NCBI GenBank assembly: GCA_945860535.1
Contig: CAMAQN010000007.1
Span: 1 to 32,987 of the forward strand
Source of the DNA: Auritidibacter sp. Marseille-P8566
GTDB taxonomy: Bacteria > Actinomycetota > Actinomycetes > Actinomycetales > Microbacteriaceae
Direction: 5' to 3'
DNA length: 32,987 bases
Shown: piece after piece, positions 1-8,843 of the stretch
Layout: each line of letters opens with the position of its first letter
Numbering within the stretch: position 1 is the first letter of the stretch
Notes under the pieces: generated by a model
The model's database searches: none
Told to the model about the DNA's origin: nothing
The model's input: only the letters and a program-made list of their open reading frames with translations
Program-made: the position numbers and the translations under genes

Positions 1-1323
1 GAACTAGTGGTTGGCGGCATGTTTATGCTCTTCACCGCTGGTGCGCTGTTCCTACTTGATCCGGAGAGCTTCCTGATTTTGCTGGTTGCGCTTATTCCGC
101 TTTCGATTCTCACCCGCTGGTTCCAACTTGGAACCAATAAGGGGTATCGCCAGCAGCGAGTCGCCTCTTCGAGATTGATTCAGTATTTCGTGGAGACCAT
201 GACCGGTATCCGTGCGGTGAAGGCTTTCCGCAAGGAAAAGTCCAATGAGAATCACTTTGGTGGGCTGGTTGAGGATTACCGTGGACACAACGCCAGGTTG
301 ATCCAGTTGTTTGGTATCTACGACCCAGGTCTCATCTTCATCGGAAACGTCACCGTGGCGGCAATCTTGCTCTTTGGCGGGTTCCGAGTGCTCGAGGGTT
401 CTTTGGGCATCGGTGTCCTAACCGCCGCAATCTTGTATTCCAGAAGGTTCTTTGACCCGATGGAAGAAATCGCGATGTTCTATAACTCCTATCAATCAGC
501 AGCTTCTGCGCTGGAGAAGATTTCCGGTGTGCTTCAGGAAGAACCAACCGTTCCTGATCCTGAGAAGCCGGTTGTCCTCAAGGACGTCAAGGGCGAGGTC
601 AGCTTCCAAGATGTCGAGTTCAAATACGCCACCGGTTCAACGGTGCTGCATCCGTTTAGCCTGACTATCCCAGCCGGTCAGACCGTGGCACTGGTCGGCA
701 CCACAGGTGCCGGTAAGTCGACACTTGCGAAACTGATCGCTCGTTTCTACGACCCGTCCTCAGGATCGGTGAGCCTTGACGGCGTGAATCTTCGAGACAT
801 TTCAAATGCGGATCTAAGGCACGAAGTTGTAATGGTTACCCAGGAGGCTTACCTGTTCTCCGGTTCGGTTGCCGAAAATATTCAACTTGGCAAGCCTGCT
901 GCTTCCATCGAAGAGGTCATGGCAGCAGCTCAAGCAGTTGGTGCTCACGAGTTCATTCTCTCGCTGCCAGATGGCTATCAGACCGATGTCAATAAGCGCG
1001 GTGGCAGAGTTTCCTCTGGTCAGCGCCAGTTGATTTCCTTCGCGAGAGCCTTCTTGGCAAACCCATCGGTTTTGATTTTGGATGAGGCGACCAGCTCATT
1101 GGATATCCCATCTGAGCGTTTGGTGCAGCAGGGACTCAAGACCCTGCTTGACAACCGCACCGCGGTGATCATTGCTCACCGTCTTTCAACCGTTTCAATC
1201 GCGCAGCGCGTGCTGGTAATGGAGCACGGTCGGGTAATCGAAGATGGCAGCCCAGAGCAGCTATCGCAGTCCGGCGGGAAGTTCGCAGCTCTTTACAAAG
1301 CTTGGCGAGACTCGCTGGTTTAG
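1..1323 (+). CDS. ABC exporter, fused permease/ATP-binding protein (5' end outside window)
   Basis: This is the 3' part of a gene; the frame is open to base 1, so the true start lies upstream. The visible 440 codons contain the last membrane helices and then a nucleotide-binding domain. Counting from the GTG at base 7, Walker A is GTTGAGKST (231-239), the Q-loop lies near [10 protein letters not shown] (277-286), the signature is VSSGQRQ (335-341) rather than the canonical LSGGQ, Walker B is VLILDE (355-360) and the switch histidine is H391. Family knowledge: type IV ABC exporters work as dimers and export drugs, lipids or peptides. The degenerate signature suggests a heterodimer with a half-transporter encoded upstream, which is inference. 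The stop codon overlaps that of the convergent amylase gene. The substrate cannot be told from sequence. Confidence 0.93.
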   Translation, partial: ELVVGGMFMLFTAGALFLLDPESFLILLVALIPLSILTRWFQLGTNKGYRQQRVASSRLIQYFVETMTGIRAVKAFRKEKSNENHFGGLVEDYRGHNARLIQLFGIYDPGLIFIGNVTVAAILLFGGFRVLEGSLGIGVLTAAILYSRRFFDPMEEIAMFYNSYQSAASALEKISGVLQEEPTVPDPEKPVVLKDVKGEVSFQDVEFKYATGSTVLHPFSLTIPAGQTVALVGTTGAGKSTLAKLIARFYDPSSGSVSLDGVNLRDISNADLRHEVVMVTQEAYLFSGSVAENIQLGKPAASIEEVMAAAQAVGAHEFILSLPDGYQTDVNKRGGRVSSGQRQLISFARAFLANPSVLILDEATSSLDIPSERLVQQGLKTLLDNRTAVIIAHRLSTVSIAQRVLVMEHGRVIEDGSPEQLSQSGGKFAALYKAWRDSLV

Positions 1324-2726
1324 CGCCTTATCAGTGCAATCGCCTGGTTCGCCACTAGGTCGGTTTTCACCACACCACCTAAGATTTCAATCTCTTTTCC
1401 AGAGATGAAATCAAGGTATTTGCCGTCGGCAAGCCCGGTTGAGATCTCCACGCCGCTTTGATCGACGGTAGTGACGTTTACCGCAAAGAAACCGATATCT
1501 CCGCGTTCAAAACTCAAAACCGAATCACTGGTCTGCGGGTTTGTTACCGGCTTACCCGAGGTTTCGTCGCGGAATGCGATCATTGAATTTACCGAGTTCA
1601 TGCGGTGCTGGCACAACCAGGTTCCGGCCTCGTGATTTGCGAAGTAGATAGCACTTGATTGAGCACACTTGGCATCCAGCATCCGACCGTTCTCGTCTTT
1701 TGGAGCCCAGTCATAACTATCAAATGCAAATGAGCTGTAGAGCATTGGCTGTCCGTAGTCCAGAGCAAGCATCAAAGCGGTTGCAGCCTCAAACTGAGCA
1801 GGCTGGCTGTAGTTGATGGCCTGACCATTGCGCTCGGTGTCGTGGTTGGAAACCATCACCACGGTTTGGTTCGAAGGGGTAACCCACGGTGACTCGGTTG
1901 AAGTGTCAGGCAGGTAGGCAACCTGTTGGGTGAAGATGGACGCTAGCTGGTAGGCAAGATCAAAACCAAAAATATCTCCAATGCCGAGGTAATCCAAAGG
2001 TTCTGCACCTGGGGTGCCGGGAACCACCTCTTGGATGTATTTGATTGTCGCTGGAAGTTTTGCCTTGATTGCTTCCATGTCTGCCAGGGCAATGTGCTTG
2101 GCAGCATCGATGCGGAAGCCAGTGACGCCAAGATCCACAAGGGATTGCAAATAGCCAACAATTTTGGCTCGAACACTCTCATCTTCGGTGCGCAGGTCGG
2201 CAAGGTTTAGAAGCTCACACTCCTGAACCTGAGCAACACTCGTCCAGTCGGCAATTTGACTATCGAGAGTCTGGGTACAGGCGTGGAAATCGGCTCTGGT
2301 GTAAAGATCCCCATACTCGTACTTCGCATACTCGGTCCCGGCAGTGCCGACACCTTCGCTATTGCCGGTCATGTGGTTGATTACCGCGTCAACATAAATC
2401 TCTACGCCCTGATCACCGCAGGTTTTCACCATGGTTTCAAACTCACTCTTGGTTCCCAATTGCGATTCAAGCTGGTAGCTCACCGCCTGGTAACCAACCC
2501 ACCACTGTTCACCTTGGATGTGTTCCTGTGGAGGCGAGACCAATACCCAGTCAATGCCCGCGTCACCGAGGTACTCGCACTCCTGAGCAATGGAGTTGAA
2601 ATTCCACAAAAACATCTGCACGCCAACCTGATCCTCGAATCGGTCAGAATCGGCATCAGAGCTGCAACCAGCAAGCGCTAAAACGCCAATTAGAGCGAGA
2701 GTTAGTTGCTTCAAAGTGAATCTCAT
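1320..2726 (-). CDS. Alpha-amylase family (GH13) lipoprotein
   Basis: Predicted secreted alpha-1,4-glucan hydrolase anchored to the outer face of the membrane. The N-terminus is a lipoprotein signal with lipobox LALAGC and lipidated Cys21. GH13 regions appear in order: region I DAVINH (113-118), region [11 protein letters not shown] (203-211) with nucleophile D207, acid/base E233 in IQEVV, and region IV SNHD (293-296) with stabiliser D296, so the catalytic triad is complete. At 468 aa it is a single-domain amylase without an obvious starch-binding module. The GFRIDAAKH form resembles animal-like/actinobacterial secreted amylases. It has its own leaderless promoter, divergent from icd. No maltose transporter is seen nearby, so the source of the sugar uptake step is unknown. 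Confidence 0.93.
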   Translation of the reverse strand: MRFTLKQLTLALIGVLALAGCSSDADSDRFEDQVGVQMFLWNFNSIAQECEYLGDAGIDWVLVSPPQEHIQGEQWWVGYQAVSYQLESQLGTKSEFETMVKTCGDQGVEIYVDAVINHMTGNSEGVGTAGTEYAKYEYGDLYTRADFHACTQTLDSQIADWTSVAQVQECELLNLADLRTEDESVRAKIVGYLQSLVDLGVTGFRIDAAKHIALADMEAIKAKLPATIKYIQEVVPGTPGAEPLDYLGIGDIFGFDLAYQLASIFTQQVAYLPDTSTESPWVTPSNQTVVMVSNHDTERNGQAINYSQPAQFEAATALMLALDYGQPMLYSSFAFDSYDWAPKDENGRMLDAKCAQSSAIYFANHEAGTWLCQHRMNSVNSMIAFRDETSGKPVTNPQTSDSVLSFERGDIGFFAVNVTTVDQSGVEISTGLADGKYLDFISGKEIEILGGVVKTDLVANQAIALIRR

Positions 2727-2732
2727 AGGGCC

Positions 2733-2738
2733 ATGCTA
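2733..2738 (-). promoter_or_regulatory. -10 box of leaderless amylase promoter
   Basis: On the minus strand TAGCAT is followed by six bases (GGCCCT) and then the ATG. With transcription starting about 7 bases after a TANNNT box, the mRNA would begin at the start codon. No ribosome binding site is present, which agrees with this. Confidence 0.6.
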
Positions 2739-2743
2739 ACCGA

Positions 2744-2749
2744 TAGGCT
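2744..2749 (+). promoter_or_regulatory. Candidate -10 box for icd
   Basis: TAGGCT fits TANNNT and would start transcription near 2756, leaving a leader of about 40 nt that carries the AGGAGA ribosome binding site. Only five bases separate it from the divergent amylase -10 box. No good -35 hexamer is visible. Confidence 0.4.
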
Positions 2750-2796
2750 TGTGTCGGCTATTTCGCGCATGTAGCGCAGGTTTATCAGGAGAAAAA

Positions 2797-4014
2797 TTGA
2801 ACAAAATTAAGGTGATTGGCAAGGTCGTTGAACTTGACGGCGACGAGATGACTCGCATCATTTGGCAGGACATCAAGGACCACCTAATCCTTCCGTTTCT
2901 AGACGTTGATCTTGAGTACTACGACCTATCGGTTGAGAACCGCGACGCTACCGACGACCAGGTGACCATCGACGCAGCACACGCGATTCGCGAGCACGGT
3001 GTTGGCGTTAAGTGCGCCACCATCACCCCGGATGAGGCACGCGTTACCGAGTTCAAGCTAAAAAAGATGTGGAAGAGCCCAAACGGCACCATCCGTAACA
3101 TCCTCGACGGCGTAGTTTTCCGCGAGCCAATCATCATCTCTAACGTGCCACGTTTGGTGCCGGGCTGGACCAAGCCAATCATCATTGGCCGTCACGCTCA
3201 CGGTGACCAGTACAAGGCAACTGACTTCAAGGTTCCGGGTAAGGGCCGCGTAACCATGACCTGGACCCCAGCTGACGGTTCAGAACCACAGACCATGACC
3301 GTCGCTGACTACCCAGAAAACGGTGGCGTTGCAATGGGTATGTACAACTACATGGACTCGATCCGTGACTTTGCTCGCGCATCTTTCAACTACGGTTTGT
3401 CCCGGAACTACCCGGTTTACCTATCCACTAAGAACACCATCTTGAAGGCATACGACGGAGCATTCAAAGACGCTTTCGAAGAGGTCTTCCAGGCCGAGTA
3501 CGCAGCCAAGTTTGAGGCTGCCGGCATTACCTACGAGCACCGCCTAATCGACGACATGGTTGCGGCAGCTCTCAAGTGGGAGGGTGGCTACATCTGGGCT
3601 TGCAAGAACTATGACGGCGACGTGCAGTCTGACACCGTCGCTCAAGGCTTTGGCTCTCTTGGTCTTATGACTTCGGTGCTAACTACCCCAGATGGCAAGA
3701 CCGCACTGGCTGAGGCTGCTCACGGCACCGTGACCCGTCACTACCGCCAATGGCAGAAGGGCGAGAAGACCTCGACCAACCCAATTGCGTCGATCTTCGC
3801 CTGGACCAGAGGCCTTATGCACCGCGCCAAGCTAGACGGCACCCCTGAGGTTCACGCATTTGCTGAAACCCTAGAGGACGTCATTATCAAAACCGTTGAG
3901 GCCGGTCACATGACCAAGGACCTTGCAGCTTTGGTTGGCAAGCAGCAGGCATGGCAGAGCACCGAGGAGTTCATGGCTACCTTGGCTCAGAACCTAAAGG
4001 CCAGAATCGGTTAA
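2797..4014 (+). CDS. icd: NADP-dependent isocitrate dehydrogenase
   Basis: Oxidatively decarboxylates isocitrate to 2-oxoglutarate in the TCA cycle and makes cytosolic NADPH. I chose the TTG at 2797, giving 405 aa, because AGGAGA (2787-2792) sits at good spacing and the protein then begins [20 protein letters not shown] as in the family; an upstream TTG at 2749 would add 16 unrelated residues. The substrate-binding stretch [17 protein letters not shown], the REPI and [17 protein letters not shown] segments, the metal-binding IDDMVA and the C-terminal [13 protein letters not shown] are all present. It is the homodimeric type common in eukaryotes and some bacteria, not the long monomeric form. 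A hairpin terminator follows 16 bp after the stop, so it is probably transcribed alone. Confidence 0.96.
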   Translation: MNKIKVIGKVVELDGDEMTRIIWQDIKDHLILPFLDVDLEYYDLSVENRDATDDQVTIDAAHAIREHGVGVKCATITPDEARVTEFKLKKMWKSPNGTIRNILDGVVFREPIIISNVPRLVPGWTKPIIIGRHAHGDQYKATDFKVPGKGRVTMTWTPADGSEPQTMTVADYPENGGVAMGMYNYMDSIRDFARASFNYGLSRNYPVYLSTKNTILKAYDGAFKDAFEEVFQAEYAAKFEAAGITYEHRLIDDMVAAALKWEGGYIWACKNYDGDVQSDTVAQGFGSLGLMTSVLTTPDGKTALAEAAHGTVTRHYRQWQKGEKTSTNPIASIFAWTRGLMHRAKLDGTPEVHAFAETLEDVIIKTVEAGHMTKDLAALVGKQQAWQSTEEFMATLAQNLKARIG

Positions 4015-4029
4015 TCGATAAGGCTGTGG

Positions 4030-4067
4030 AAAACCCCCTGCAAGAAATTGCTGGGGGTTTTACTTTT
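4030..4067 (+). terminator. Rho-independent terminator after icd
   Basis: AAAACCCCC (4030-4038) pairs with GGGGGTTTT (4053-4061). Inside it GCAA (4040-4043) pairs with TTGC (4048-4051) around a GAAA tetraloop, with one T-T mismatch between the two stems. The T-rich tail runs straight into the next gene's promoter. Confidence 0.85.
4061..4066 (+). promoter_or_regulatory. -10 box of leaderless promoter within the icd terminator tail
   Basis: TACTTT lies six bases before the ATG at 4073 and overlaps the T-tract of the icd terminator. No Shine-Dalgarno sequence precedes the ATG. The -35 region would fall inside the hairpin and matches the consensus poorly. Confidence 0.5.
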
Positions 4068-4072
4068 TCCCC

Positions 4073-4984
4073 ATGGCTAATTACTCAAGAATCTTGCTTG
4101 CATCCGCACTAATTGGACTTGGTGCGCTGCCAGCGGGCGCAGCTGGAGACCAAGCGCCAACCGTTGTTGGCGCATTCGCCGAGCAGGTGTCAATCAACAA
4201 AACGCGATTTATCTTGATGTTCGATGCCCCAATTGAAAACCTAACCAGCGATGACTTTCGAGTAACCGCTGGCTGCTTATTCGGATACCTAGAAGTGCAA
4301 GACGCCACGGCACAGGTTGAGCTTTTGGACTGTCCTTCGGGATTGGTTCAGCTGGTGTTACTGGCAAACACTGTTGGATCAAGCTCCCTGGGGCCATCGG
4401 AGGACCACGTGGTCGGTATCGAAATCGATGCCACAGTTCCAGGCGTCCCTACTCCACCACCTGTCACGAATCCAGAACCAACCCCAACCCCGACTCCGGA
4501 ACCAACCCCACCTCCACCGCCAACCCCGACTCCGGAACCAACCCCACCTCCAATCGCGAATCCAGAACCAACCCCGACTCCACCACCAAGCGTTGAGTTG
4601 CCAACAACCTCGCCCGAGATCCAGCAATCTTCAAGTCCATCGGTTTCGGATTCGGCAGTGGTTGCTGTTTCTGAATCAGCGATCGTCGAATGGGATACGG
4701 AACTTGTTGTGGTGACAATCACTCCGCCTGCAAATAGCGAGCCAGAGGAGACTGCTTCGAACCAAGAATCTTTGCTCGCTGCCCTTCAAGAAGAGAGCGA
4801 GACACAGGCCTCGGATTCTCCGAGGCTGGTTGAAGTGACTTCGGAGGAAGTGGTTATCGAGTCGGTCGCGGGTGAAAAGCTGGAATCTGATCAGACCAAA
4901 GGTTCACAATGGATCTGGCTAATTGGTTTGGGGTCGCTGACCCTGCTGGCAATCGGATTAGTTGGACGATTTAGCGGAAGATGA
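4073..4984 (+). CDS. Proline-rich exported, C-terminally membrane-anchored envelope protein
   Basis: I do not recognise a named family. Visible layout of 303 aa: an N-terminal signal sequence (1-25, ending AGAAG); a compact beta-rich segment (about 28-122) with two cysteines, C68 and C87, that could form a disulphide and resembles a bacterial Ig-like fold; a proline/threonine/glutamate spacer (about 123-173) built of PTPTPEPTPPP repeats; an acidic Ser/Glu-rich stretch; and a single hydrophobic helix (about 280-299) with a short basic tail. It would present its head domain across the cell wall while held in the membrane by the C-terminal helix; this is inference. There is no true sortase signal. 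Its 3' end overlaps the convergent purU end by 14 bp. It may be an adhesin or wall-structure protein, but nothing proves this. Confidence 0.8.
   Translation: MANYSRILLASALIGLGALPAGAAGDQAPTVVGAFAEQVSINKTRFILMFDAPIENLTSDDFRVTAGCLFGYLEVQDATAQVELLDCPSGLVQLVLLANTVGSSSLGPSEDHVVGIEIDATVPGVPTPPPVTNPEPTPTPTPEPTPPPPPTPTPEPTPPPIANPEPTPTPPPSVELPTTSPEIQQSSSPSVSDSAVVAVSESAIVEWDTELVVVTITPPANSEPEETASNQESLLAALQEESETQASDSPRLVEVTSEEVVIESVAGEKLESDQTKGSQWIWLIGLGSLTLLAIGLVGRFSGR
4484..4552 (+). repeat. Tandem 36-bp repeat coding PTPTPEPTPPP
   Basis: The same 33 bases occur at 4484-4516 and 4520-4552, a 36-bp period within the proline-rich spacer. A second partial duplication is an AATCCAGAACCAACCCC block near 4470 and near 4559. 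Such near-exact copies are prone to slippage and could vary the spacer length between strains. Confidence 0.8.
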
Positions 4985-5828
4985 TGGTGCGCTGGCCATC
5001 CAGCAGGACACGGTGCTCTGCGAACCACTTGACCGCCTGAGTCAAAGTCTTTGACTCAGCATCCTGACCAATCTCAACTAGGTGCTGTTTGGAATCGGAG
5101 TGCTCAACGCGAGTGACGTTTTGCTCAATGATTGGACCTTCGTCTAGGTCTTCGGTCACAAAGTGGGCGGTTGCTCCAATGAGCTTCACGCCGCGGGCGT
5201 GAGCTTGGGCGTAGGGGTTTGCACCTTTGAAGCCAGGTAGGAAGCTGTGGTGGATGTTGATGATGCGTCCCGCGAAGTCCTTGCAGAACTCAGGGGAGAG
5301 GATTTGCATGTAGCGGGCTAAAACAATTAGCTCAATGCCCTGCTCGGCAATCAACTGGCGCAGGTGATTCTCGAAGTTCGTTTTCTCCTGCTGGGTCTGA
5401 ATCTTGAAGCTTTCAAATTCGATGCCGTAGAACTCCGCTAGGTTTTCAAGATCTGGGTGGTTTCCCACGATTCTTGGAATCTCAATTGGCAATAGACCAG
5501 CGCGCTGTCGGTAGAGCAGGTCGTTCAATGTGTGTGAAGCCTTAGATACCAAAACCAGAGTCTTCATCTTGCGACCAACGTGATCAAGCACGTAGGTCAT
5601 TTCAAACCTTGTGGCAATCTCTTCGAACTGCTTACCAAAAGCTTCCTTGGTGGTGTCTGCCTCAATCTGAAGGCGCATGAAGAATCTGCCGGTGTCTAGC
5701 GAGGTGTACTGCTGGCTCTCGGTGATGTTGCCACCGATTTCAACTACCGCTCCGGTAATCGCATGCACAATACCTTTTTGGTCCGGGCATACAAACGTTA
5801 GGACCCAGTGTTCTTTTGAGCTAGCCAT
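4971..5828 (-). CDS. purU: Formyltetrahydrofolate deformylase
   Basis: Hydrolyses 10-formyl-THF to formate and THF, setting the balance of one-carbon units for purine synthesis. At 285 aa it has the usual two parts: an N-terminal ACT regulatory domain (about 8-85, beginning WVLTFVCPDQKGIVHAITG) and a formyltransferase-fold catalytic domain. Catalytic motifs are complete: NIHHSFLPGFKGA (191-203) with N191 and H193, and GATAHFVTEDLDEGPII (218-234) with D229. The gene is divergent from glyA, another THF enzyme, and the two -10 boxes lie in the 61-bp gap between them. Its own promoter is leaderless. The 3' end overlaps the convergent proline-rich gene. Confidence 0.96.
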   Translation of the reverse strand: MASSKEHWVLTFVCPDQKGIVHAITGAVVEIGGNITESQQYTSLDTGRFFMRLQIEADTTKEAFGKQFEEIATRFEMTYVLDHVGRKMKTLVLVSKASHTLNDLLYRQRAGLLPIEIPRIVGNHPDLENLAEFYGIEFESFKIQTQQEKTNFENHLRQLIAEQGIELIVLARYMQILSPEFCKDFAGRIINIHHSFLPGFKGANPYAQAHARGVKLIGATAHFVTEDLDEGPIIEQNVTRVEHSDSKQHLVEIGQDAESKTLTQAVKWFAEHRVLLDGQRTIIFR

Positions 5829-5834
5829 CCCCCA

Positions 5835-5840
5835 ATCCTA
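5835..5840 (-). promoter_or_regulatory. -10 box of leaderless purU promoter
   Basis: Minus-strand TAGGAT, then six bases TGGGGG, then ATG at 5828. The G-run next to the ATG is too close to act as a ribosome binding site. Confidence 0.6.
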
Positions 5841-5877
5841 TTGAGTGATTCGCCAAAGAAAGGCCCTAGCGGGCTGG

Positions 5878-5883
5878 TAAACT
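5878..5883 (+). promoter_or_regulatory. -10 box of leaderless glyA promoter
   Basis: TAAACT preceded by TGG (extended -10 like) and followed by TGTGCC and the ATG at 5890. No Shine-Dalgarno sequence is visible. Confidence 0.6.
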
Positions 5884-5889
5884 TGTGCC

Positions 5890-7170
5890 ATGCCAACTCA
5901 ACCAGCCAGCTTTAGTTCACCGCTTTCCGAGACCGATCCGGAAATTGCTGCCGTCTTGGAGCAAGAACTTGATCGTCAGCGTCACACCCTTGAGATGATT
6001 GCCAGCGAAAACTTTGTGTCACGCGGCATCTTGGAGGCGCAGGGTTCTGTGCTCACTAATAAGTACGCCGAGGGATACCCAGGCAAGCGCTACTACGGTG
6101 GTTGTGAGGCTGTGGACATCGCGGAGGATCTGGCTCGTAACCGAGCCAAGGAGCTCTTTGGTGCTGAACACGCAAACGTGCAGCCACACTCCGGAGCTAC
6201 GGCCAACGCTGCGGTAATGATGGCCTTGGCTAACCCAGGCGAGAAGATTTTAGGTTTGTCGCTGGCTCACGGTGGCCACCTAACCCATGGTATGAAGTTA
6301 AATTTCTCGGGCAAGATGTATGAGCCGCACGCCTACGAATTGGACCCAAACACCTACCTGATCGACATGGACAATGTTCGCGAGCGAGCACTTGAAGTTC
6401 GCCCGAAGGTTTTGATCGCAGGTTGGTCGGCCTACTCTCGCCACTTGGATTTCGCAGCCTTCCGCTCCATCGCGGATGAGGTTGGCGCAAAGCTTTGGGT
6501 AGACATGGCTCACTTCGCAGGTTTGGTGGCAGCCGGTGTTCACCCAAGCCCAGTTCCTTATGCCGACGTGATTTCCTCAACCGTTCACAAGACCTTGGCT
6601 GGACCTCGTTCCGGAATGATTTTGTGCAAAGAAGAACTTGCCAAGAAGATCGACTCCGCTGTGTTCCCAGGCCAGCAGGGTGGACCGCTAATGCACGTGA
6701 TCGCTGCAAAGGCAGTTGCCTACAAGGCAGCAATGCAGCCAGATTTCATAGATCGTCAAAAGCGCACCATTGAGGGCGCACAGATCATCGCCGAGCGTTT
6801 GGTTCAGCCAGATGTGGTTGCAGCAGGTGTTTCGGTTCTAACCGGCGGAACCGACGTGCACTTGGTTTTGGTTGACCTTCGAAACGCACCAATCACCGGT
6901 CAGGACGCAGAGAACATCCTGCACGAGGCTGGCATCACCGTGAACAAGAACTCAGTGCCATTTGACCCACGTCCACCAATGGTTACCTCAGGCATCCGCA
7001 TCGGAACTCCTGCGTTGGCAACCCGTGGCTTTGGCGCAGAGGAATTCACTGAGGTTGGAGACATTATTGCTAACGCACTAAAGCCAGGTGCTGACCTTGC
7101 TGCACTGCGCGCTCGCGTTCACAAGCTCACTGACAGCATCCCGCTTTACTCAAATCTCGAAAACTGGTAA
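5890..7170 (+). CDS. glyA: Serine hydroxymethyltransferase
   Basis: PLP enzyme that converts serine plus THF to glycine plus 5,10-methylene-THF, the main source of one-carbon units. It has 426 aa, the normal family length. Recognisable segments are the N-terminal [11 protein letters not shown] (34-44), [15 protein letters not shown] (57-71), the cofactor-contacting [10 protein letters not shown] (203-212) and the PLP lysine K234 within [13 protein letters not shown]. The ATG at 5890 is supported by a TANNNT box six bases upstream. folD follows after three bases, so the methylene-THF made here is interconverted by the next enzyme in the same transcript. Confidence 0.97.
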   Translation: MPTQPASFSSPLSETDPEIAAVLEQELDRQRHTLEMIASENFVSRGILEAQGSVLTNKYAEGYPGKRYYGGCEAVDIAEDLARNRAKELFGAEHANVQPHSGATANAAVMMALANPGEKILGLSLAHGGHLTHGMKLNFSGKMYEPHAYELDPNTYLIDMDNVRERALEVRPKVLIAGWSAYSRHLDFAAFRSIADEVGAKLWVDMAHFAGLVAAGVHPSPVPYADVISSTVHKTLAGPRSGMILCKEELAKKIDSAVFPGQQGGPLMHVIAAKAVAYKAAMQPDFIDRQKRTIEGAQIIAERLVQPDVVAAGVSVLTGGTDVHLVLVDLRNAPITGQDAENILHEAGITVNKNSVPFDPRPPMVTSGIRIGTPALATRGFGAEEFTEVGDIIANALKPGADLAALRARVHKLTDSIPLYSNLENW

Positions 7171-7173
7171 TCC

Positions 7174-8028
7174 TTGACTGCAATCGTGCTCGATGGCCTG
7201 GCTACCGCCAAGGTAATCAAAGCCGAACTCGCTCTCCAGGTCGCCAAGCTGCACCAAGCCGGCATCAAGCCTGGTCTTGGAACGCTTTTAGTTGGAGACG
7301 ATCCTGGGTCGCAAACATATGTCGCTGGCAAGCACCGCGATTGTGCGGAGATTGGCGTGCATTCGGTTCGCATCGACCTTCCCGCCTCAGCTTCTCTTAG
7401 CGATATCAAATCGGCGGTTAGAGACCTAAATGATTCCAAGGAAGTCACCGGCTGCATAGTTCAGCTTCCTCTTCCTTCGGGCATTGATTCAAACTCAATC
7501 TTGGAAATGATGGACCCGTCCAAAGATGCAGATGGCCTTCACCCAATAAACCTTGGCAGGTTGGTTATGAATGTGTCTGGTGAAATGACGTCGCCACTGC
7601 CCTGCACCCCAAGCGGTATCGTTGAGCTGCTTCGTCGCTATCAGGTTCCAACCTCAGGTGCCGAGGTCACCATTATCGGTCGAGGTCTAACCGTCGGCAG
7701 ACCACTGGGATTGCTCATGACCCGCAAGGGAATCGATTCAACCGTCACAATGCTTCACAGTGCGAGCAAGGACATTCCTGAAGCTGTTCGCCGAGCAGAC
7801 ATCGTGGTCGCAGCCCTAGGTCAGCCCCACTTCGTAAAGCCAGAGTGGATCAAGCCCGGCGCTGCTGTTCTAGATGTTGGCATTACCAGAACCCAGATCG
7901 GGCTAACCGGAGATGTCGATCCAAGAGTTGCCGAGGTTGCCGGTTGGTTTTCACCAAATCCTGGTGGCGTTGGGCCGATGACCAGAGCGATGCTGCTGAA
8001 AAACGTAGTTCTAGCCGCTCAAAACTGA
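7174..8028 (+). CDS. folD: Methylenetetrahydrofolate dehydrogenase/cyclohydrolase
   Basis: Bifunctional enzyme that interconverts 5,10-methylene-THF, methenyl-THF and 10-formyl-THF using NADP. At 284 aa it is full length. Y49 and K53 in [17 protein letters not shown] correspond to the catalytic Y-x3-K pair; [14 protein letters not shown] is the nucleotide-binding segment and [13 protein letters not shown] closes the protein. The start is a TTG three bases after the glyA stop with no good ribosome binding site, so translation probably depends on coupling to glyA. The last ten bases overlap the convergent kynA. Together with glyA and divergent purU it forms a one-carbon block. Confidence 0.96.
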   Translation: MTAIVLDGLATAKVIKAELALQVAKLHQAGIKPGLGTLLVGDDPGSQTYVAGKHRDCAEIGVHSVRIDLPASASLSDIKSAVRDLNDSKEVTGCIVQLPLPSGIDSNSILEMMDPSKDADGLHPINLGRLVMNVSGEMTSPLPCTPSGIVELLRRYQVPTSGAEVTIIGRGLTVGRPLGLLMTRKGIDSTVTMLHSASKDIPEAVRRADIVVAALGQPHFVKPEWIKPGAAVLDVGITRTQIGLTGDVDPRVAEVAGWFSPNPGGVGPMTRAMLLKNVVLAAQN

Positions 8029-8843
8029 GAGCGAATAGCCCACAAATCTGGAAACACCGGGTGGAACAGCGTGCTCGCAAGATAACCAGCTCCGCTTGAA
8101 CCTCCGCTACCCATCTTGCGACCGATGGTTCGCTCGACCATCTTCACGTGACGGTAACGCCATTCCTGAAGCCCCTCATCAAAATCAACAAGTGCCTCCG
8201 AGACCATTGAGGCCTCTGGGTCAGATCTGTGTAGCTCAATCAAAACCTGCTGCACTTCCTCGTTTGGCTCCCAATTAGCTGTGACATCGCGCGTTAGTGC
8301 ACCCTCTGGCATTGCCTTTCGAGAGTGGAAATAGTGCAGTGCTGAATCCCATAGCGAAGGTCGAAGCATGGCGGCCTCCACCCTGGCGCGGGCCGCGGAA
8401 CCCGGAACAAGGTGTTCTGCCATTCCCATGCCGCTGCCCTTATCGGCATTAGCGCCTGCATGGTCGCGACGACCCAATACAGCTTCCAACTCTCTGAACT
8501 GGGCAGACTGAAAACCCGATGCGCTTGAAAGTCGAGCGCGGAAGGAGTTGAACTGCAGCGGAGTCATGGTCTCGAGAATATCCAGCTGAGAAACACAGGT
8601 CTTCATGATGGTTCTCACCCGTCCCAAAAGCGATAGTGATCGGTGGGTATCTCCTGCCTCAAGGGCCTTCTGGGCAGCTGCGACTTCGTGCAGGATCTGC
8701 TTGAACCACAATTCGTAGACCTGGTGGATGGTTATGAAAAGTAATTCATCGTGCTCAGGGCCGTCGCTCAGTGGCTGCTGCAATGTGAGCAGCTCATCCA
8801 CCTTGAGGTATGAGATGTAGCTCACGTGCTTGTCGTGGGTCAT
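8019..8843 (-). CDS. kynA: Tryptophan 2,3-dioxygenase
   Basis: Haem enzyme that opens the indole ring of L-tryptophan to N-formylkynurenine, the first step of the kynurenine route. The 274 aa match bacterial members. Seen: [14 protein letters not shown] (36-49) and [20 protein letters not shown] (101-120), the substrate pocket with its conserved arginine, and the proximal haem ligand H232 in [13 protein letters not shown], followed by the [10 protein letters not shown] loop. The ATG overlaps the kynU stop as ATGA, so the pair is translationally coupled. The formamidase needed between the two enzymes is not in this window. Confidence 0.95.
   Translation of the reverse strand: MTHDKHVSYISYLKVDELLTLQQPLSDGPEHDELLFITIHQVYELWFKQILHEVAAAQKALEAGDTHRSLSLLGRVRTIMKTCVSQLDILETMTPLQFNSFRARLSSASGFQSAQFRELEAVLGRRDHAGANADKGSGMGMAEHLVPGSAARARVEAAMLRPSLWDSALHYFHSRKAMPEGALTRDVTANWEPNEEVQQVLIELHRSDPEASMVSEALVDFDEGLQEWRYRHVKMVERTIGRKMGSGGSSGAGYLASTLFHPVFPDLWAIRSQF

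Noticed and set aside
4598-4612. LPTTS in the proline-rich protein as a sortase signal
   Set aside because: It lies about 100 residues before the C-terminal hydrophobic helix and does not fit LPxTG-helix-basic tail spacing.
4348-4722. Long minus-strand open frames rich in glycine-valine opposite the proline-rich gene
   Set aside because: They are the mirror of the PTPTPEP repeats; no start signal, and the plus-strand reading has a signal peptide and membrane anchor.
6230-6733. A 167-codon minus-strand open frame opposite glyA
   Set aside because: Arginine/proline-rich low-complexity product typical of antisense shadow frames; glyA is certain on the plus strand.
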